This document shows, piece by piece, positions 1 through 8,869 of a stretch of 56,048 bases of DNA. How positions within the stretch are numbered: position 1 is the first letter of the stretch; the number at the start of each line of letters is the position of its first letter. The notes beneath the pieces are model-generated. The model did no database searches, had not been told where the DNA came from, and saw only the letters and a list, made by a program, of their open reading frames with translations. Both the position numbers and the translations under genes were made by a program. The stretch is from contig CALIIW010000062.1 of NCBI GenBank assembly GCA_938018185.1, positions 1 to 56,048 on the forward strand. The letters run 5' to 3'. Origin of the DNA: an uncultured Saprospiraceae bacterium. Lineage in GTDB: Bacteria > Bacteroidota > Bacteroidia > Chitinophagales > Saprospiraceae.

Positions 1-60
1 TACATCGCCTGATTTTAAGCTAAATAATCATTCAACTTAGGCCATTTCGCATATATTCAC

Positions 61-68
61 TTAATTTG
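61..68 (+). promoter_or_regulatory. Possible -7 box directly before the ABC exporter gene
   Basis: The octamer TTAATTTG differs by one base from the Bacteroidota -7 consensus TAnnTTTG. It ends only 4 bases before the ATG at 73. If used, transcription would begin at or very near the start codon, giving a leaderless or nearly leaderless mRNA. This is inference from position and motif only; no clear -33 element was identified. Confidence 0.35.
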
Positions 69-72
69 CACC

Positions 73-1869
73 ATGTCGCTGAAAGATTCAGAAAATAAAG
101 ACCTTAAAGATAAATTTAGTAAAGAGAGCTTCAAAAAATCATTGAGGATCTTTACTTACATCAAGCCCTATAAATGGAAGTTTATCTTTGGGATGTTTCT
201 CCTTTTCCTTTCTTCTATGGTATTTATGATATTTCCTTATTTATCTGGAGAGATGATAGATATCGCTCAAGGCGAATCAAAATTTGGATTTGATTTAAAA
301 GGAATTGCCTGGATATTGGTAATTGTATTGTTTATTCAAGGATTTGTTTCTTATACCAGAGTGATCCTATTTGCCCATGTAAGTGAAAAAGCCATCAGAG
401 ACTTAAGAAAATCATTATATGATAGACTGATTACTTTGCCCCTTGTATTTTTTGAAGAGAATAGGGTAGGAGAGCTTATTAGTAGATTGACTTCTGATGT
501 TGAAAGATTGGATCGAGTTTTTTCAATCACACTGGCAGAATTTTTTAGACAGATTATCATCCTGGTCGTTGGCGTTGGATTTATTGCTTTCACAACTCCA
601 CGATTGTCAGGTATCATGTTGTTGACATTCCCAATCATAGTAGTCGGAGGCTTTTTCTTTGGTAAATACATTCGTAAACTTTCTAAACAAAAACAAAAAC
701 AACTAGCAGAGTCAAACATTATTGTCAGCGAAACATCTCAAAGCATTCAAACAGTAAAGTCTTTTACAAATGAAAAATTTGAGTCAAACCGGTATGAAAA
801 ATCTTTAAATATTCTTGTCGATATCGCATTAAAATTTGCAAAGGGGAGAGCTTCGTTTTCTGTTTTTATAGTAACTGTATTATTCGGAGCATTGTTTTTC
901 ATTATTTGGAAAGGTGCTGTGATGTTAGAAGCCGGGACAATCACTGCTGGGGAGCTAGTTGCCTTTGTTTTTTATACTGGAATTATCGGAGCATCAATTG
1001 CAAGCCTTGGGAATTTTGTCACTGAACTTTTAGGAGGAATTGGTGCTACGGAGAGACTTATGGAAATTCTTGATATGGAACCAGAAGTTACTTACAGTCA
1101 AATGGATGATGAACCGGCCAAAATTTATGGTAACATAGAATATAAAGATGTTGTTTTTTCTTATCCAACTAGACGCGATATAGAAGTGTTGCAAGGCTTG
1201 AATTTAAAAATTGCTGCAGGACAAAAAATTGCTTTGGTAGGTGCTTCAGGTGCTGGAAAATCAACAATCATCCAATTGCTACAAAAATTTTATGAATTAC
1301 AATCGGGAGACATTTTGGTTGATGATAAAAGTATTTTTGAATATGGTGTTTCAGAGTACAGAAACAATCTTGGTATAGTCCCTCAAGATGTAATTTTATT
1401 CGGAGGATCAATTCGAGAAAATCTGCTTTACGGAAAACCAGGGGCAACAGAAGAAGAATTAATTGAAGCGGCCAAAATCTCAAATAGCTGGGAATTTATC
1501 TCAAGATTTCCTGAGCAACTCGAAACTGTAGTAGGAGAAAGAGGGGTGAAATTGTCTGGTGGCCAAAAACAAAGAATTGCAATTGCTAGAGCAGTATTAA
1601 GAAATCCAACCATCCTTCTTTTAGATGAAGCAACATCTTCTCTTGATGCGGAATCTGAATCTTTAATACAAGAAGCATTGAGCAGGTTAATGGAAGGAAG
1701 AACATCCATAATTATCGCGCATAGACTTTCGACCATTAGAGATGTTGATCAAATCTATGTCATTGGAGATGGAAAGATAATCGAACAAGGAACTCACCAA
1801 GAGCTTACTGCAATTGAAGATGGTGCCTACAACACCTTGGCTAAACTTCAATTTGAATCTAATAAGTAA
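73..1869 (+). CDS. ABC exporter, MsbA/BmrA-like (fused permease and ATPase)
   Basis: This is a half-transporter with an N-terminal ABC type-1 transmembrane domain of six hydrophobic segments (about residues 35-320), followed by a nucleotide-binding domain. The ATPase shows Walker A GASGAGKST (about 390-398), the signature LSGGQKQR (about 494), Walker B ILLLDEATSSLD (about 515) and the switch histidine in AHRLSTI. The length of 598 residues is normal for a homodimeric exporter of the MsbA/multidrug family. Such proteins use ATP to flip lipids or export hydrophobic compounds across the inner membrane; the substrate here cannot be told from sequence. The gene is followed 51 bases later by a small membrane protein and then murB, so it may belong to an envelope-related transcription unit. 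An MsbA role in lipid A transport is possible but unproven. Confidence 0.93.
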   Translation: MSLKDSENKDLKDKFSKESFKKSLRIFTYIKPYKWKFIFGMFLLFLSSMVFMIFPYLSGEMIDIAQGESKFGFDLKGIAWILVIVLFIQGFVSYTRVILFAHVSEKAIRDLRKSLYDRLITLPLVFFEENRVGELISRLTSDVERLDRVFSITLAEFFRQIIILVVGVGFIAFTTPRLSGIMLLTFPIIVVGGFFFGKYIRKLSKQKQKQLAESNIIVSETSQSIQTVKSFTNEKFESNRYEKSLNILVDIALKFAKGRASFSVFIVTVLFGALFFIIWKGAVMLEAGTITAGELVAFVFYTGIIGASIASLGNFVTELLGGIGATERLMEILDMEPEVTYSQMDDEPAKIYGNIEYKDVVFSYPTRRDIEVLQGLNLKIAAGQKIALVGASGAGKSTIIQLLQKFYELQSGDILVDDKSIFEYGVSEYRNNLGIVPQDVILFGGSIRENLLYGKPGATEEELIEAAKISNSWEFISRFPEQLETVVGERGVKLSGGQKQRIAIARAVLRNPTILLLDEATSSLDAESESLIQEALSRLMEGRTSIIIAHRLSTIRDVDQIYVIGDGKIIEQGTHQELTAIEDGAYNTLAKLQFESNK

Positions 1870-1920
1870 TAATTGTTCTAAGTAAGAATTATTCCCGACC
1901 TTGGTTTAAAATCCTAACTT

Positions 1921-2526
1921 ATGTTTAGACCTGGAATGGATATGAGAAAACTCCTGGATGGCTCTGGTGAAGAAAGAGTCAGACCTGAAAAGAATGAATG
2001 GCCTTTCGTTATAGCTGGTATTCTGTTTTTTTTCATCACCTTATTTCTTTACATCATTAAATTCAATGTTTTTAGTCAAACAATGAATGGGGGAAAACTA
2101 TTTTTGTATTCAGCGATATTGGCTCTACTTGTAGGATTCATTTTAGGTAGATTTTTTTCCAAAGATGCGGATGAATATGAAAAATGGAGGGTTTTTGCAA
2201 CGGTGATATTTCTGTGCATGTTAAGTTTTCCATTATACGCACATCTCCTGAATAAAGGCTTAGCCTCTTCAAGCATTCAACATCAAGATGTAGAAATTAT
2301 TAAAAACGATTCATATATTCATTCTCAAATGAGTATCCCTTTATCTAAAATAAATGGTGGAGGGTATTATTTACATTTTGAATTTAATAATAAGGCGACT
2401 TACTTAAGAACGGACGAACCAATCTATGCAGACAAAGGTCAAGGATCTATAATTTCATTGCCTTTCAAAAAAGGTGGTCTTGGGTTTTCTATTTTAGATT
2501 TGAAGCAAATACAAAATGCAAATTAA
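1921..2526 (+). CDS. Hypothetical membrane protein with three predicted helices
   Basis: I do not recognise the family. The 201-residue product begins with a short charged N-terminus (residues 1-27), followed by three hydrophobic segments at about 27-47, 58-78 and 89-110. The remaining ~90 residues are mostly polar and probably form a soluble domain outside the membrane. There is no signal peptide and no catalytic motif that I can see. The end overlaps the start of murB by 11 bases (2516-2526), which suggests co-translation. Its place between an ABC exporter and murB hints at an envelope role, but that is only context. Confidence 0.75.
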   Translation: MFRPGMDMRKLLDGSGEERVRPEKNEWPFVIAGILFFFITLFLYIIKFNVFSQTMNGGKLFLYSAILALLVGFILGRFFSKDADEYEKWRVFATVIFLCMLSFPLYAHLLNKGLASSSIQHQDVEIIKNDSYIHSQMSIPLSKINGGGYYLHFEFNNKATYLRTDEPIYADKGQGSIISLPFKKGGLGFSILDLKQIQNAN

Positions 2527-3529
2527 AAAGGCAGCAGAACTTAAGGCGATTCATACTTTTGGTCTAAAGGCAAAAAGCGATGCCTTGGTGGCAGTAAAAA
2601 ATGTTTCTGAACTTCGAGAAGCTCTGAGATTGCCATATAAGAAGAAATTGATTTTAGGAGGAGGAAGCAATTTGGTTTTCGTAAAGGATTTTAAAGGGCT
2701 CATTATTAAAAATGAGTTAAAAGGATTTCATGTTGCAAGAAGTTTCAAAAAGAGTGTTCATGTTACTTGCAAGGCCGGAGAAAATTGGCATGAATTTGTT
2801 TTATGGTGCATAAATAAAAATTTTGCTGGGATTGAAAATTTATCTCTGATACCTGGAACAGTTGGAGCAGCGCCCATTCAAAATATTGGAGCCTATGGTG
2901 TTGAATTGAAAGATGTATTTGTTAAACTAAAGGCTATTGAAATTAAAACTGGGAAGGAAAAGGTTTTTTGGAAAAAAGACTGTGCCTTTGGATACCGGAA
3001 TAGCTTTTTTAAAAATAAAGGGAAGGGGAAGTATGTAATTACTGCTGTCACTTTCAAATTATCTAGAAAGCCACATCAACTCCTCACCAAATATGGGAGC
3101 ATTGCAAAGGAATTTGCAAAACTTCCTAAGAAAGCACAGAGCATCAAAGGATTGTCAGAAGTGGTAATTAAAATAAGAAAATCTAAGTTGCCTGATCCAG
3201 CAAAGATTGGCAATTGTGGAAGCTTTTTTAAAAATCCAATAATCTCAAAAAAGAAATTTACAAGTTTAAAAGAGAATTTCCCTCAAATACCTAATTATCC
3301 TGCATCTGGGAGTAAAGTAAAACTAGCTGCTGGATGGTTGATCGATCAATGTGGATGGAAAGGTAAAAAGCTTGGGAAGGTCGGCTGTTTTAAAAATCAA
3401 GCACTTGTTATAGTCAATCATGGTGATGCTACCGGAGGAGAATTATTAAACATTATTAAGCAGATTAAAGAGTCAGTAAAAACTAAATTCAAAATTGAGC
3501 TGGAAGAGGAGGTTAATATCATTAATTAA
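2516..3529 (+). CDS. murB: UDP-N-acetylenolpyruvoylglucosamine reductase
   Basis: MurB is a cytoplasmic FAD enzyme that reduces UDP-GlcNAc-enolpyruvate with NADPH to UDP-MurNAc, the second committed step of peptidoglycan precursor synthesis. The product has the FAD-binding region with LGGGSN (about residues 46-51), the family block LIPGTVGAAPIQNIGAYGVE (about 111-130), the conserved YRNSFFK, the NCGSFFKNP segment that carries the proton-donating serine, and the C-terminal substrate-binding domain. The length of 337 residues fits the E. coli-type (type I) enzyme. The protein is notably lysine-rich. The start at 2516 overlaps the upstream gene by 11 bases. A palindrome-rich gap of 145 bases separates it from nqrA. 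Confidence 0.96.
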   Translation: MQIKKAAELKAIHTFGLKAKSDALVAVKNVSELREALRLPYKKKLILGGGSNLVFVKDFKGLIIKNELKGFHVARSFKKSVHVTCKAGENWHEFVLWCINKNFAGIENLSLIPGTVGAAPIQNIGAYGVELKDVFVKLKAIEIKTGKEKVFWKKDCAFGYRNSFFKNKGKGKYVITAVTFKLSRKPHQLLTKYGSIAKEFAKLPKKAQSIKGLSEVVIKIRKSKLPDPAKIGNCGSFFKNPIISKKKFTSLKENFPQIPNYPASGSKVKLAAGWLIDQCGWKGKKLGKVGCFKNQALVIVNHGDATGGELLNIIKQIKESVKTKFKIELEEEVNIIN

Positions 3530-3597
3530 GCTTGTACTTGCTCTAGACAAGCCCCTTATTTAGATTAAATCTAAATAAAATCACCTAACCAATAAGG
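3530..3597 (+). repeat. Cluster of inverted repeats between murB and nqrA
   Basis: Immediately after the murB stop there is GCTTGT/ACAAGC (3530-3535 and 3547-3552). It is followed by an almost perfect palindrome with 11-base arms, TTATTTAGATT and AATCTAAATAA (3556-3566 and 3568-3578), separated by one base. CCTTATT (3554-3560) and AATAAGG (3591-3597) form a further outer pair. No T-run follows, so this does not look like a standard intrinsic terminator. It lies just upstream of the nqrA promoter and could be a regulator site or a transcript-end structure. Confidence 0.6.
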
Positions 3598-3631
3598 CCT
3601 TTGTACGTAAACAATTAACACAAAAGCTTTA

Positions 3632-3639
3632 TATCTTTG
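3632..3639 (+). promoter_or_regulatory. Predicted -7 box for the nqr operon
   Basis: TATCTTTG matches the Bacteroidota -7 consensus TAnnTTTG exactly. A start site a few bases downstream would leave a leader of about 30 bases before the TTG codon at 3675. No well-spaced -33 TTTG was found; the nearest (3600-3603) is 28 bases away rather than about 20. Confidence 0.6.
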
Positions 3640-3674
3640 CCACGTTTTTAAAAACCTTCATAAATTCAAATATT

Positions 3675-5309
3675 TTGAGGAACAGAATAACCAGATTGGG
3701 AGCTGTTTTTTCCTTCATTATCCTAAGTTCAAACCTATTTGCGCAGGATTCTGCGTTAGGTGGATCAAATACTTTACTATATGCTCTTTTGCTTATTGCT
3801 GCATTATTAATTCTTGCCGCGGTTGCATTAATTGGAGATAGTATGGTGACAGTAAAATCTAGAGAGTTAGGTGTTGAAAGTGGAAAAAAGAAGTTAGGCC
3901 TTTTCCCGTCCAATGATGAACTTTTTGCACCAAAAGCCGAAGGAGCTGCTGCTGGGAAAAAAGTATTTTTTCTAAAAAAGGGATTTGATATTAAATTAGA
4001 AGGAGAAGCAGGATATGAGGTTGATGAAAATTTAAATGTCAATACTTTTGCAATTCAACCTAAGAATTTCTTGGGGATGTCCCCAATTCCTAAGGTTACC
4101 GTTGAAGTTGGCCAAGAAGTAAAAGCTGGTGATCATCTTTTTTACGACAAGAAAAATCCTGAGGTAAAGTATGTTGCCCCTGTAAGTGGTGAAGTAATTG
4201 CCGTAAACCGAGCTGAAAAAAGATCAATATCCGAGGTGATCATCTTAGCGGACAAAAAAATGGATTTTAGAAAGTTGCCTGAACTAGACTTAGAAAAAGC
4301 AACTAGAGAGGAACTTGTGAATTATATGTTAGATGCTGGTGTTTGGCCTCATATATCGCAAAGGCCATATGATACAATTGCAGACCATAAAATTGAACCT
4401 AAAGCGATTTTTGTTACAACATTTGATTCTGCTCCTCTTGCGCCAGATCAAGATATTGTTGTTGCAGGAAGAGAAGATATATTTCAGATTGGATTAGATG
4501 TTCTTAACAAATTGACTTCGGGAAAGGTACATATTAGTATTGATGCCAAGGATGAAGATCCATCACTTGCCTTCATGAATGCTCAAGGAGTTGAAGTTCA
4601 TTATTTTCATGGTCAACATCCAGCAGGAAATGTTGGCGTTCATATTCATCATATTGACCCTATTTGCAGTGGTGAAAAGGTTTGGACCTTAGGCGTTCAA
4701 GATGTAATTACTTTAGGTGCTTTGTTTGAAGAAGGTGTTTATGACGCAGAAAGAGTGGTTGTTTTGACTGGTGCAGAACTTGAAAACCCAAGATATGTTA
4801 CTACTTATCTTGGAGCTAACATAGGAGATCTAGTTAAAAATGATCTAAAGCATGATCATGTGAGAATCATTTCAGGAGATGTTTTGAGTGGAAAGACTAA
4901 AACTCAAGAACAATTTTTGGATTTTTATGAGGATCAGATCACTGTTGTGGAAGAGGGTGATGAGTATGAAGCATTCGGATGGCTAATTCCATCTTCTGCA
5001 AGACCGAGTATTTCTCCTACTTTCCTTTCGAATTTGATAGGGACTACCTATAAGGCAAACACCAATACCCACGGTGAAGAAAGAGCTTTTGTGGTAACTG
5101 GACAATATGAGCAAGTTCTTCCAATGGATATTTACCCACAACATTTGATGAAATCAATTTTAATAAATGATTTTGAAAGAATGGAAGGTTTGGGTATTTA
5201 CGAATTAAGTGAAGAAGATATTGCTATCTGTGAATTTGCCTGTACTTCAAAGCAACCATTACAGAAGATACTTAGAAGAGGCCTTGAAGCCATGAGAGAA
5301 CAAGAATAA
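3675..5309 (+). CDS. nqrA: Na+-translocating NADH:quinone reductase subunit A with N-terminal signal/anchor extension
   Basis: From about residue 97 (KKGFDIKLEG) the protein follows the NqrA family to its C-terminus; NqrA is the peripheral quinone-related subunit of the Na+-NQR complex. Unlike usual NqrA proteins of about 450 residues that begin at the KKG motif, this one has 544 residues. The extra N-terminus consists of a signal-peptide-like segment ending SSNLFAQ (about residues 18-24), a short polar linker and a strong transmembrane helix (LLYALLLIAALLILAAVALI, about 35-54). The reading frame has no ATG before residue 57, so the start is the TTG at 3675. The next Met (ATG at 3843) would still leave about 40 extra residues. 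It is the first gene of nqrABCDEF, with a TAnnTTTG box 36 bases upstream. The anchoring of NqrA in the membrane is an inference from the helix. Confidence 0.93.
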   Translation: MRNRITRLGAVFSFIILSSNLFAQDSALGGSNTLLYALLLIAALLILAAVALIGDSMVTVKSRELGVESGKKKLGLFPSNDELFAPKAEGAAAGKKVFFLKKGFDIKLEGEAGYEVDENLNVNTFAIQPKNFLGMSPIPKVTVEVGQEVKAGDHLFYDKKNPEVKYVAPVSGEVIAVNRAEKRSISEVIILADKKMDFRKLPELDLEKATREELVNYMLDAGVWPHISQRPYDTIADHKIEPKAIFVTTFDSAPLAPDQDIVVAGREDIFQIGLDVLNKLTSGKVHISIDAKDEDPSLAFMNAQGVEVHYFHGQHPAGNVGVHIHHIDPICSGEKVWTLGVQDVITLGALFEEGVYDAERVVVLTGAELENPRYVTTYLGANIGDLVKNDLKHDHVRIISGDVLSGKTKTQEQFLDFYEDQITVVEEGDEYEAFGWLIPSSARPSISPTFLSNLIGTTYKANTNTHGEERAFVVTGQYEQVLPMDIYPQHLMKSILINDFERMEGLGIYELSEEDIAICEFACTSKQPLQKILRRGLEAMREQE

Positions 5310-5336
5310 ATTGATAAACAACTTTTAATCATACAT

Positions 5337-6647
5337 ATGGGTTTAGTTGATTTTTTACATAAAATAGAACCGGACAAAAAGAAATCTCCATTTCTGCATA
5401 CATTGTTTGATGGATTTTTCACTTTTGCCTATGCACCAAATACTGTAACTAAGGATGGAGTTCATATCAGAGATGGTATGGACCTCAAAAGGTTAATGAT
5501 ACATGTGGTATTGGCAATGCAATTGTGTTATCTATTTGGTTCATATAATATTGGGCATCAGCACTATTCTGCCATAGGCTTATATGAAAGTTTCCTATCA
5601 GGATTCCATTTGAAGCTATTTTATGGTCTTGTGAAGATCTTACCAATATTTATTGTTTCAAACGTAGTTGGATTAGGAATTGAATTCTACTATGCCGCGA
5701 GAAAGGGGCATGCTATTGAAGAAGGCTTCTTAGTTTCTGGAGCATTGATACCTTTGATAATGCCACCAGATATCCCTATGTGGATATTGGCTATGTCTGT
5801 TGCTTTTGCAGTCATAATAGGAAAAGAAGCTTTTGGAGGTACGGGAATGAATATATTAAACATTGCACTTCTCGCAAGAGTATTTGTGTTCTTTGCTTAT
5901 CCTACCTATATATCAGGAGATGAAGTTTGGATCGCAGGAATTGAAAAGGTAGATGCCTCTTATATCGCATCAGAAAATGGCTGGATATTCGGAATTTTTG
6001 ATTGGATTTTCTCTTCCTTTGGTTGGGAAACCTTTGGGGCTGGTGGACAAGCAGTCGTCGATGGATATACAGGAGCAACACCGCTCTCCTTGGCCTCTAA
6101 AGGAGGTTGGGAAAATGTATTGACAGTATATACACCTTCTCAAATGTGGTGGGGAGCGATTCCAGGTTCTATTGGTGAAATGCCAAAGCTATTCATAATA
6201 TTTGGTGCTTTGTTTTTAGTAATGACAAAGATTGCTTCTTGGAGAGTAATGGTATCCATGTGTATTGGTGCAGTTGTGACGGCAATGCTTATGAATGTAT
6301 TAGGTACAACTCCATTTATGGAAGTGCCTTGGTACTACCAATTCTATATGGGTTCTTTTTTCTTTGCAATGGCATTCATGGCAACAGATCCTGTAACCGC
6401 AGCAAGTACTCAAAAAGGAAAATGGATATATGGATTTCTGATAGGAATGATAGGAATGATTATCAGAGTTTTGAATCCTGCTTATCCAGAAGGATGGATG
6501 TTAGCTATTTTATTTATGAACGTTTTTGCTCCATTAATTGATTACTATGTATTGGAAGCAAACATTAGCAGAAGAGCAAAGAGAGTAAAATCTACTATTG
6601 GAGTAGCAACAGAGAATGTACTAACAGAATCACAATCAGTACACTAA
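5337..6647 (+). CDS. nqrB: Na+-translocating NADH:quinone reductase subunit B
   Basis: NqrB is the large integral membrane subunit of Na+-NQR; it carries covalently bound FMN and riboflavin and forms part of the Na+ path. The 436-residue product is hydrophobic throughout with multiple transmembrane helices. The flavinylation motif is visible as DGYTGATP, with the acceptor threonine at residue 248; the more common form is SGAT, so the Ser of the motif is a Thr here. Typical family text includes GTGMNILNIALLARVFVFFA and MATDPVTAAST. It lies 27 bases after nqrA and 11 bases before nqrC, in the same operon. Confidence 0.97.
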   Translation: MGLVDFLHKIEPDKKKSPFLHTLFDGFFTFAYAPNTVTKDGVHIRDGMDLKRLMIHVVLAMQLCYLFGSYNIGHQHYSAIGLYESFLSGFHLKLFYGLVKILPIFIVSNVVGLGIEFYYAARKGHAIEEGFLVSGALIPLIMPPDIPMWILAMSVAFAVIIGKEAFGGTGMNILNIALLARVFVFFAYPTYISGDEVWIAGIEKVDASYIASENGWIFGIFDWIFSSFGWETFGAGGQAVVDGYTGATPLSLASKGGWENVLTVYTPSQMWWGAIPGSIGEMPKLFIIFGALFLVMTKIASWRVMVSMCIGAVVTAMLMNVLGTTPFMEVPWYYQFYMGSFFFAMAFMATDPVTAASTQKGKWIYGFLIGMIGMIIRVLNPAYPEGWMLAILFMNVFAPLIDYYVLEANISRRAKRVKSTIGVATENVLTESQSVH

Positions 6648-6658
6648 AAATTTAAAAG

Positions 6659-7447
6659 ATGCATTCAACAGGATATACTTTAAGATTCATTATCATTTTG
6701 ACAGCCGTAGTAGCATTGGTGTTAACTGCACTAAGAGAATTTACAAAGGAACAATCTGATAAAAATGAAGCAGTCTTCAATAAGAAAGAAATATTAAAAG
6801 CGATTGCTTCAAAGCTTGGGCCAGATGGAGGACCAGCTGTTGTGAAAGATTTTGACGATCAAACAGTAGAACAAATTTTTGATTCAAAAATCAAACAATT
6901 GGTAATCAAAAATAATGGAGATGTCGTTGAAAAAGATGCGATAATGGCTGCCGGATATAAAGGAGGTCAAGCAACTGACGTTGACATGGCTAAGGAAAAG
7001 AAAAAATCTGAAGATGATCGTATGTTTCCTTTATTCATTTATGGTGAAGGCAAAGATGCTATTTACATAATGAATGTAAGAGGCTCTGGTCTATGGGATG
7101 AGATCTGGGGAAATATAGCGGTAAAATCTGATTTGAGTACCATAGTTGGTGTAAGTTTTGACCACAAAGGAGAAACGCCGGGATTGGGTGCTGAGATAAA
7201 AGATAATCCTGCTTTCCCAAGAAGTTTTACTAATAAAAGACTTTTCAATGATGCAGGAGAATTTACTTCTGTTATAGTTAGAAAAGGTGGAGCAAGAGAC
7301 AAAAATCATGAGGTAGATGGTATTTCTGGTGCTACAGTAACAGCAGACGGTGTTACGGAGATGATCGCTAGATGTATCAATTATTATCAACCATATTTTG
7401 AAAAACAAAAGGCCAGTTCATTACAAGGCTATTTGATAAATAATTAA
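6659..7447 (+). CDS. nqrC: Na+-translocating NADH:quinone reductase subunit C
   Basis: NqrC has one N-terminal membrane helix (about residues 7-26) and a periplasmic FMN-binding domain. The flavin attachment motif DGISGATVTADGV is intact, with the acceptor threonine at residue 226. Other family segments are GSGLWDEIWG and GETPGLGAEI. In Na+-NQR the covalent FMN passes electrons towards NqrB. The length of 262 residues is normal. The gene is 11 bases from nqrB and 11 from nqrD. An ApbE-type flavin transferase is needed to load this site; none is encoded in this window. Confidence 0.97.
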   Translation: MHSTGYTLRFIIILTAVVALVLTALREFTKEQSDKNEAVFNKKEILKAIASKLGPDGGPAVVKDFDDQTVEQIFDSKIKQLVIKNNGDVVEKDAIMAAGYKGGQATDVDMAKEKKKSEDDRMFPLFIYGEGKDAIYIMNVRGSGLWDEIWGNIAVKSDLSTIVGVSFDHKGETPGLGAEIKDNPAFPRSFTNKRLFNDAGEFTSVIVRKGGARDKNHEVDGISGATVTADGVTEMIARCINYYQPYFEKQKASSLQGYLINN

Positions 7448-7458
7448 ATAAAATTTCT

Positions 7459-8169
7459 ATGGCTGAAACAGCAGTTAAGAAAAAAGAACCAGTAATCGCC
7501 TTTGGGAAAAAGGAAAGAAAACTGATAAGTGATCCGTTAAATGACAACAATCCACTAACCGTTCAGGTATTAGGAATTTGTTCGGCATTGGCCGTTACTT
7601 CTTTGATATTGCCTTCATTGGTTATGTCTATAGCGGTTGTGTTTGTTTGCATGTTTGCAAGTTTTTTTACATCGCTTTTGAGGAAGAAGATTCCTAATTC
7701 AGTAAGGATGATCGTCCAACTGGTCATAATAGCAGGTTTGGTTACCGTTGTAGAGTTTTCTCTTAGGTATTTGAACTATCCTGTATACAAGCAGTTGTCA
7801 GTGTATATTGGATTGATTATTACAAATTGTATTGTGATGGGGAGGCTTGAAGCATTTGCAATGGCAAACAATCCATGGAGATCTTTGCTAGATGGACTTG
7901 GAAATGGATTAGGCTATGGTGCCATACTTTTAATCGTAGCCTTCATAAGAGAGTTGTTTGGTAAAGGAACCTTATTTGCAGGAACAGGAATTGAGATGAA
8001 AATAATTGGGGCTTCTCCAGATTATTGGATCAATACCTTGACATCAAATTGGTTTGGTTGGTATGCCAATAACAATCTTATGGTACTGCCAGCTGCAGCC
8101 ATGTTTATCATTGGAATTTTAATCTGGATTCAAAGATCTTGGAATCAGAAATTAGTAGATATATCTTAA
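7459..8169 (+). CDS. nqrD: Na+-translocating NADH:quinone reductase subunit D
   Basis: NqrD is an integral membrane subunit with about six helices, homologous to NqrE and arranged with it as an inverted pair; the two share an Fe centre in known structures. The 236-residue product contains the family segments LGICSALAVT, IGLIITNCIVMGRLEAFA and FIRELFGKGTL. A soluble, lysine-rich N-terminal stretch of about 25 residues (MAETAVKKKEP...) precedes the first helix. It lies within the nqr operon, 11 bases after nqrC and 21 before nqrE. Confidence 0.97.
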   Translation: MAETAVKKKEPVIAFGKKERKLISDPLNDNNPLTVQVLGICSALAVTSLILPSLVMSIAVVFVCMFASFFTSLLRKKIPNSVRMIVQLVIIAGLVTVVEFSLRYLNYPVYKQLSVYIGLIITNCIVMGRLEAFAMANNPWRSLLDGLGNGLGYGAILLIVAFIRELFGKGTLFAGTGIEMKIIGASPDYWINTLTSNWFGWYANNNLMVLPAAAMFIIGILIWIQRSWNQKLVDIS

Positions 8170-8190
8170 AAAAAATAAAACTTACGTATC

Positions 8191-8823
8191 ATGATTTTAT
8201 TAGAGAGTGAGGGTTTTATAAATATATTCATAAAAGCAGCATTCATAGAAAATATGGTTTTAGCCTATTTTCTTGGAATGTGTTCTTTCCTAGCAGTATC
8301 TAAATCTGTAAATACAGCATTTGGATTGGGCTTGGCTGTAATCTTTGTATTGGGTATAACGATGCCAATTAACTGGGTTATAAATAACTTCTTATTGGAA
8401 GAATCGGGTCTTTTAGGTACAGACTTAACCTTCCTTAGATTTATGTTGTTTATTGCTGTAATTGCTTCTATGGTACAATTGGTTGAAATGATCATTGAAA
8501 AGATTTCACCATCCTTGTACAATTCCTTAGGAATTTTCCTCCCATTGATCACAGTAAACTGCGCGATATTAGGAGGATCATTATTTATGGTTTCAAGAGA
8601 ATACAACTTTACAGAATCAGTTGCCTTTGGATTAGGAGGTGGTTTTGGATGGTTCTTAGCGATCATTGCTATAGCAGCGATTCGAGAGAAAATAAAATAC
8701 TCCGCAGTTCCTCCAGCACTGAGAGGATTGGGGATGGCTTTCATACTAACAGGTTTGATGGGTGTAGCATTTATGTCTTTGATGGGCATTGACCCAGCAG
8801 CACTATCCGGAGGAGCTAATTAA
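8191..8823 (+). CDS. nqrE: Na+-translocating NADH:quinone reductase subunit E
   Basis: NqrE is the partner of NqrD in the membrane part of Na+-NQR. The 210-residue sequence has about six helices and typical blocks: [20 protein letters not shown] near the N-terminus with a conserved cysteine, [20 protein letters not shown] with the second conserved cysteine, and [19 protein letters not shown] near the C-terminus. The length is close to the usual ~200. A small palindrome (8839-8851) lies between this gene and nqrF. Confidence 0.97.
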   Translation: MILLESEGFINIFIKAAFIENMVLAYFLGMCSFLAVSKSVNTAFGLGLAVIFVLGITMPINWVINNFLLEESGLLGTDLTFLRFMLFIAVIASMVQLVEMIIEKISPSLYNSLGIFLPLITVNCAILGGSLFMVSREYNFTESVAFGLGGGFGWFLAIIAIAAIREKIKYSAVPPALRGLGMAFILTGLMGVAFMSLMGIDPAALSGGAN

Positions 8824-8838
8824 ATAAAATGAATTAAT

Positions 8839-8851
8839 ACCACTTAGTGGT
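8839..8851 (+). repeat. Short palindrome between nqrE and nqrF
   Basis: ACCACT-T-AGTGGT is a perfect inverted repeat with 6-base arms in the 46-base gap between nqrE and nqrF. It has no T-run, so termination is unlikely; it could stabilise or mark an mRNA end inside the operon. Confidence 0.4.
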
Positions 8852-8869
8852 GAAGCAAAATTTATAGAG

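Noticed and set aside
3598-3603. TTTG at 3600 as -33 element of the nqr promoter
   Set aside because: The spacing of 28 bases to the -7 box exceeds the usual 19-21, so it was not called.
6239-6541. 100-codon plus-strand frame inside nqrB
   Set aside because: It is out of frame with nqrB, whose reading frame is intact and highly conserved here; the product shows no recognisable features.
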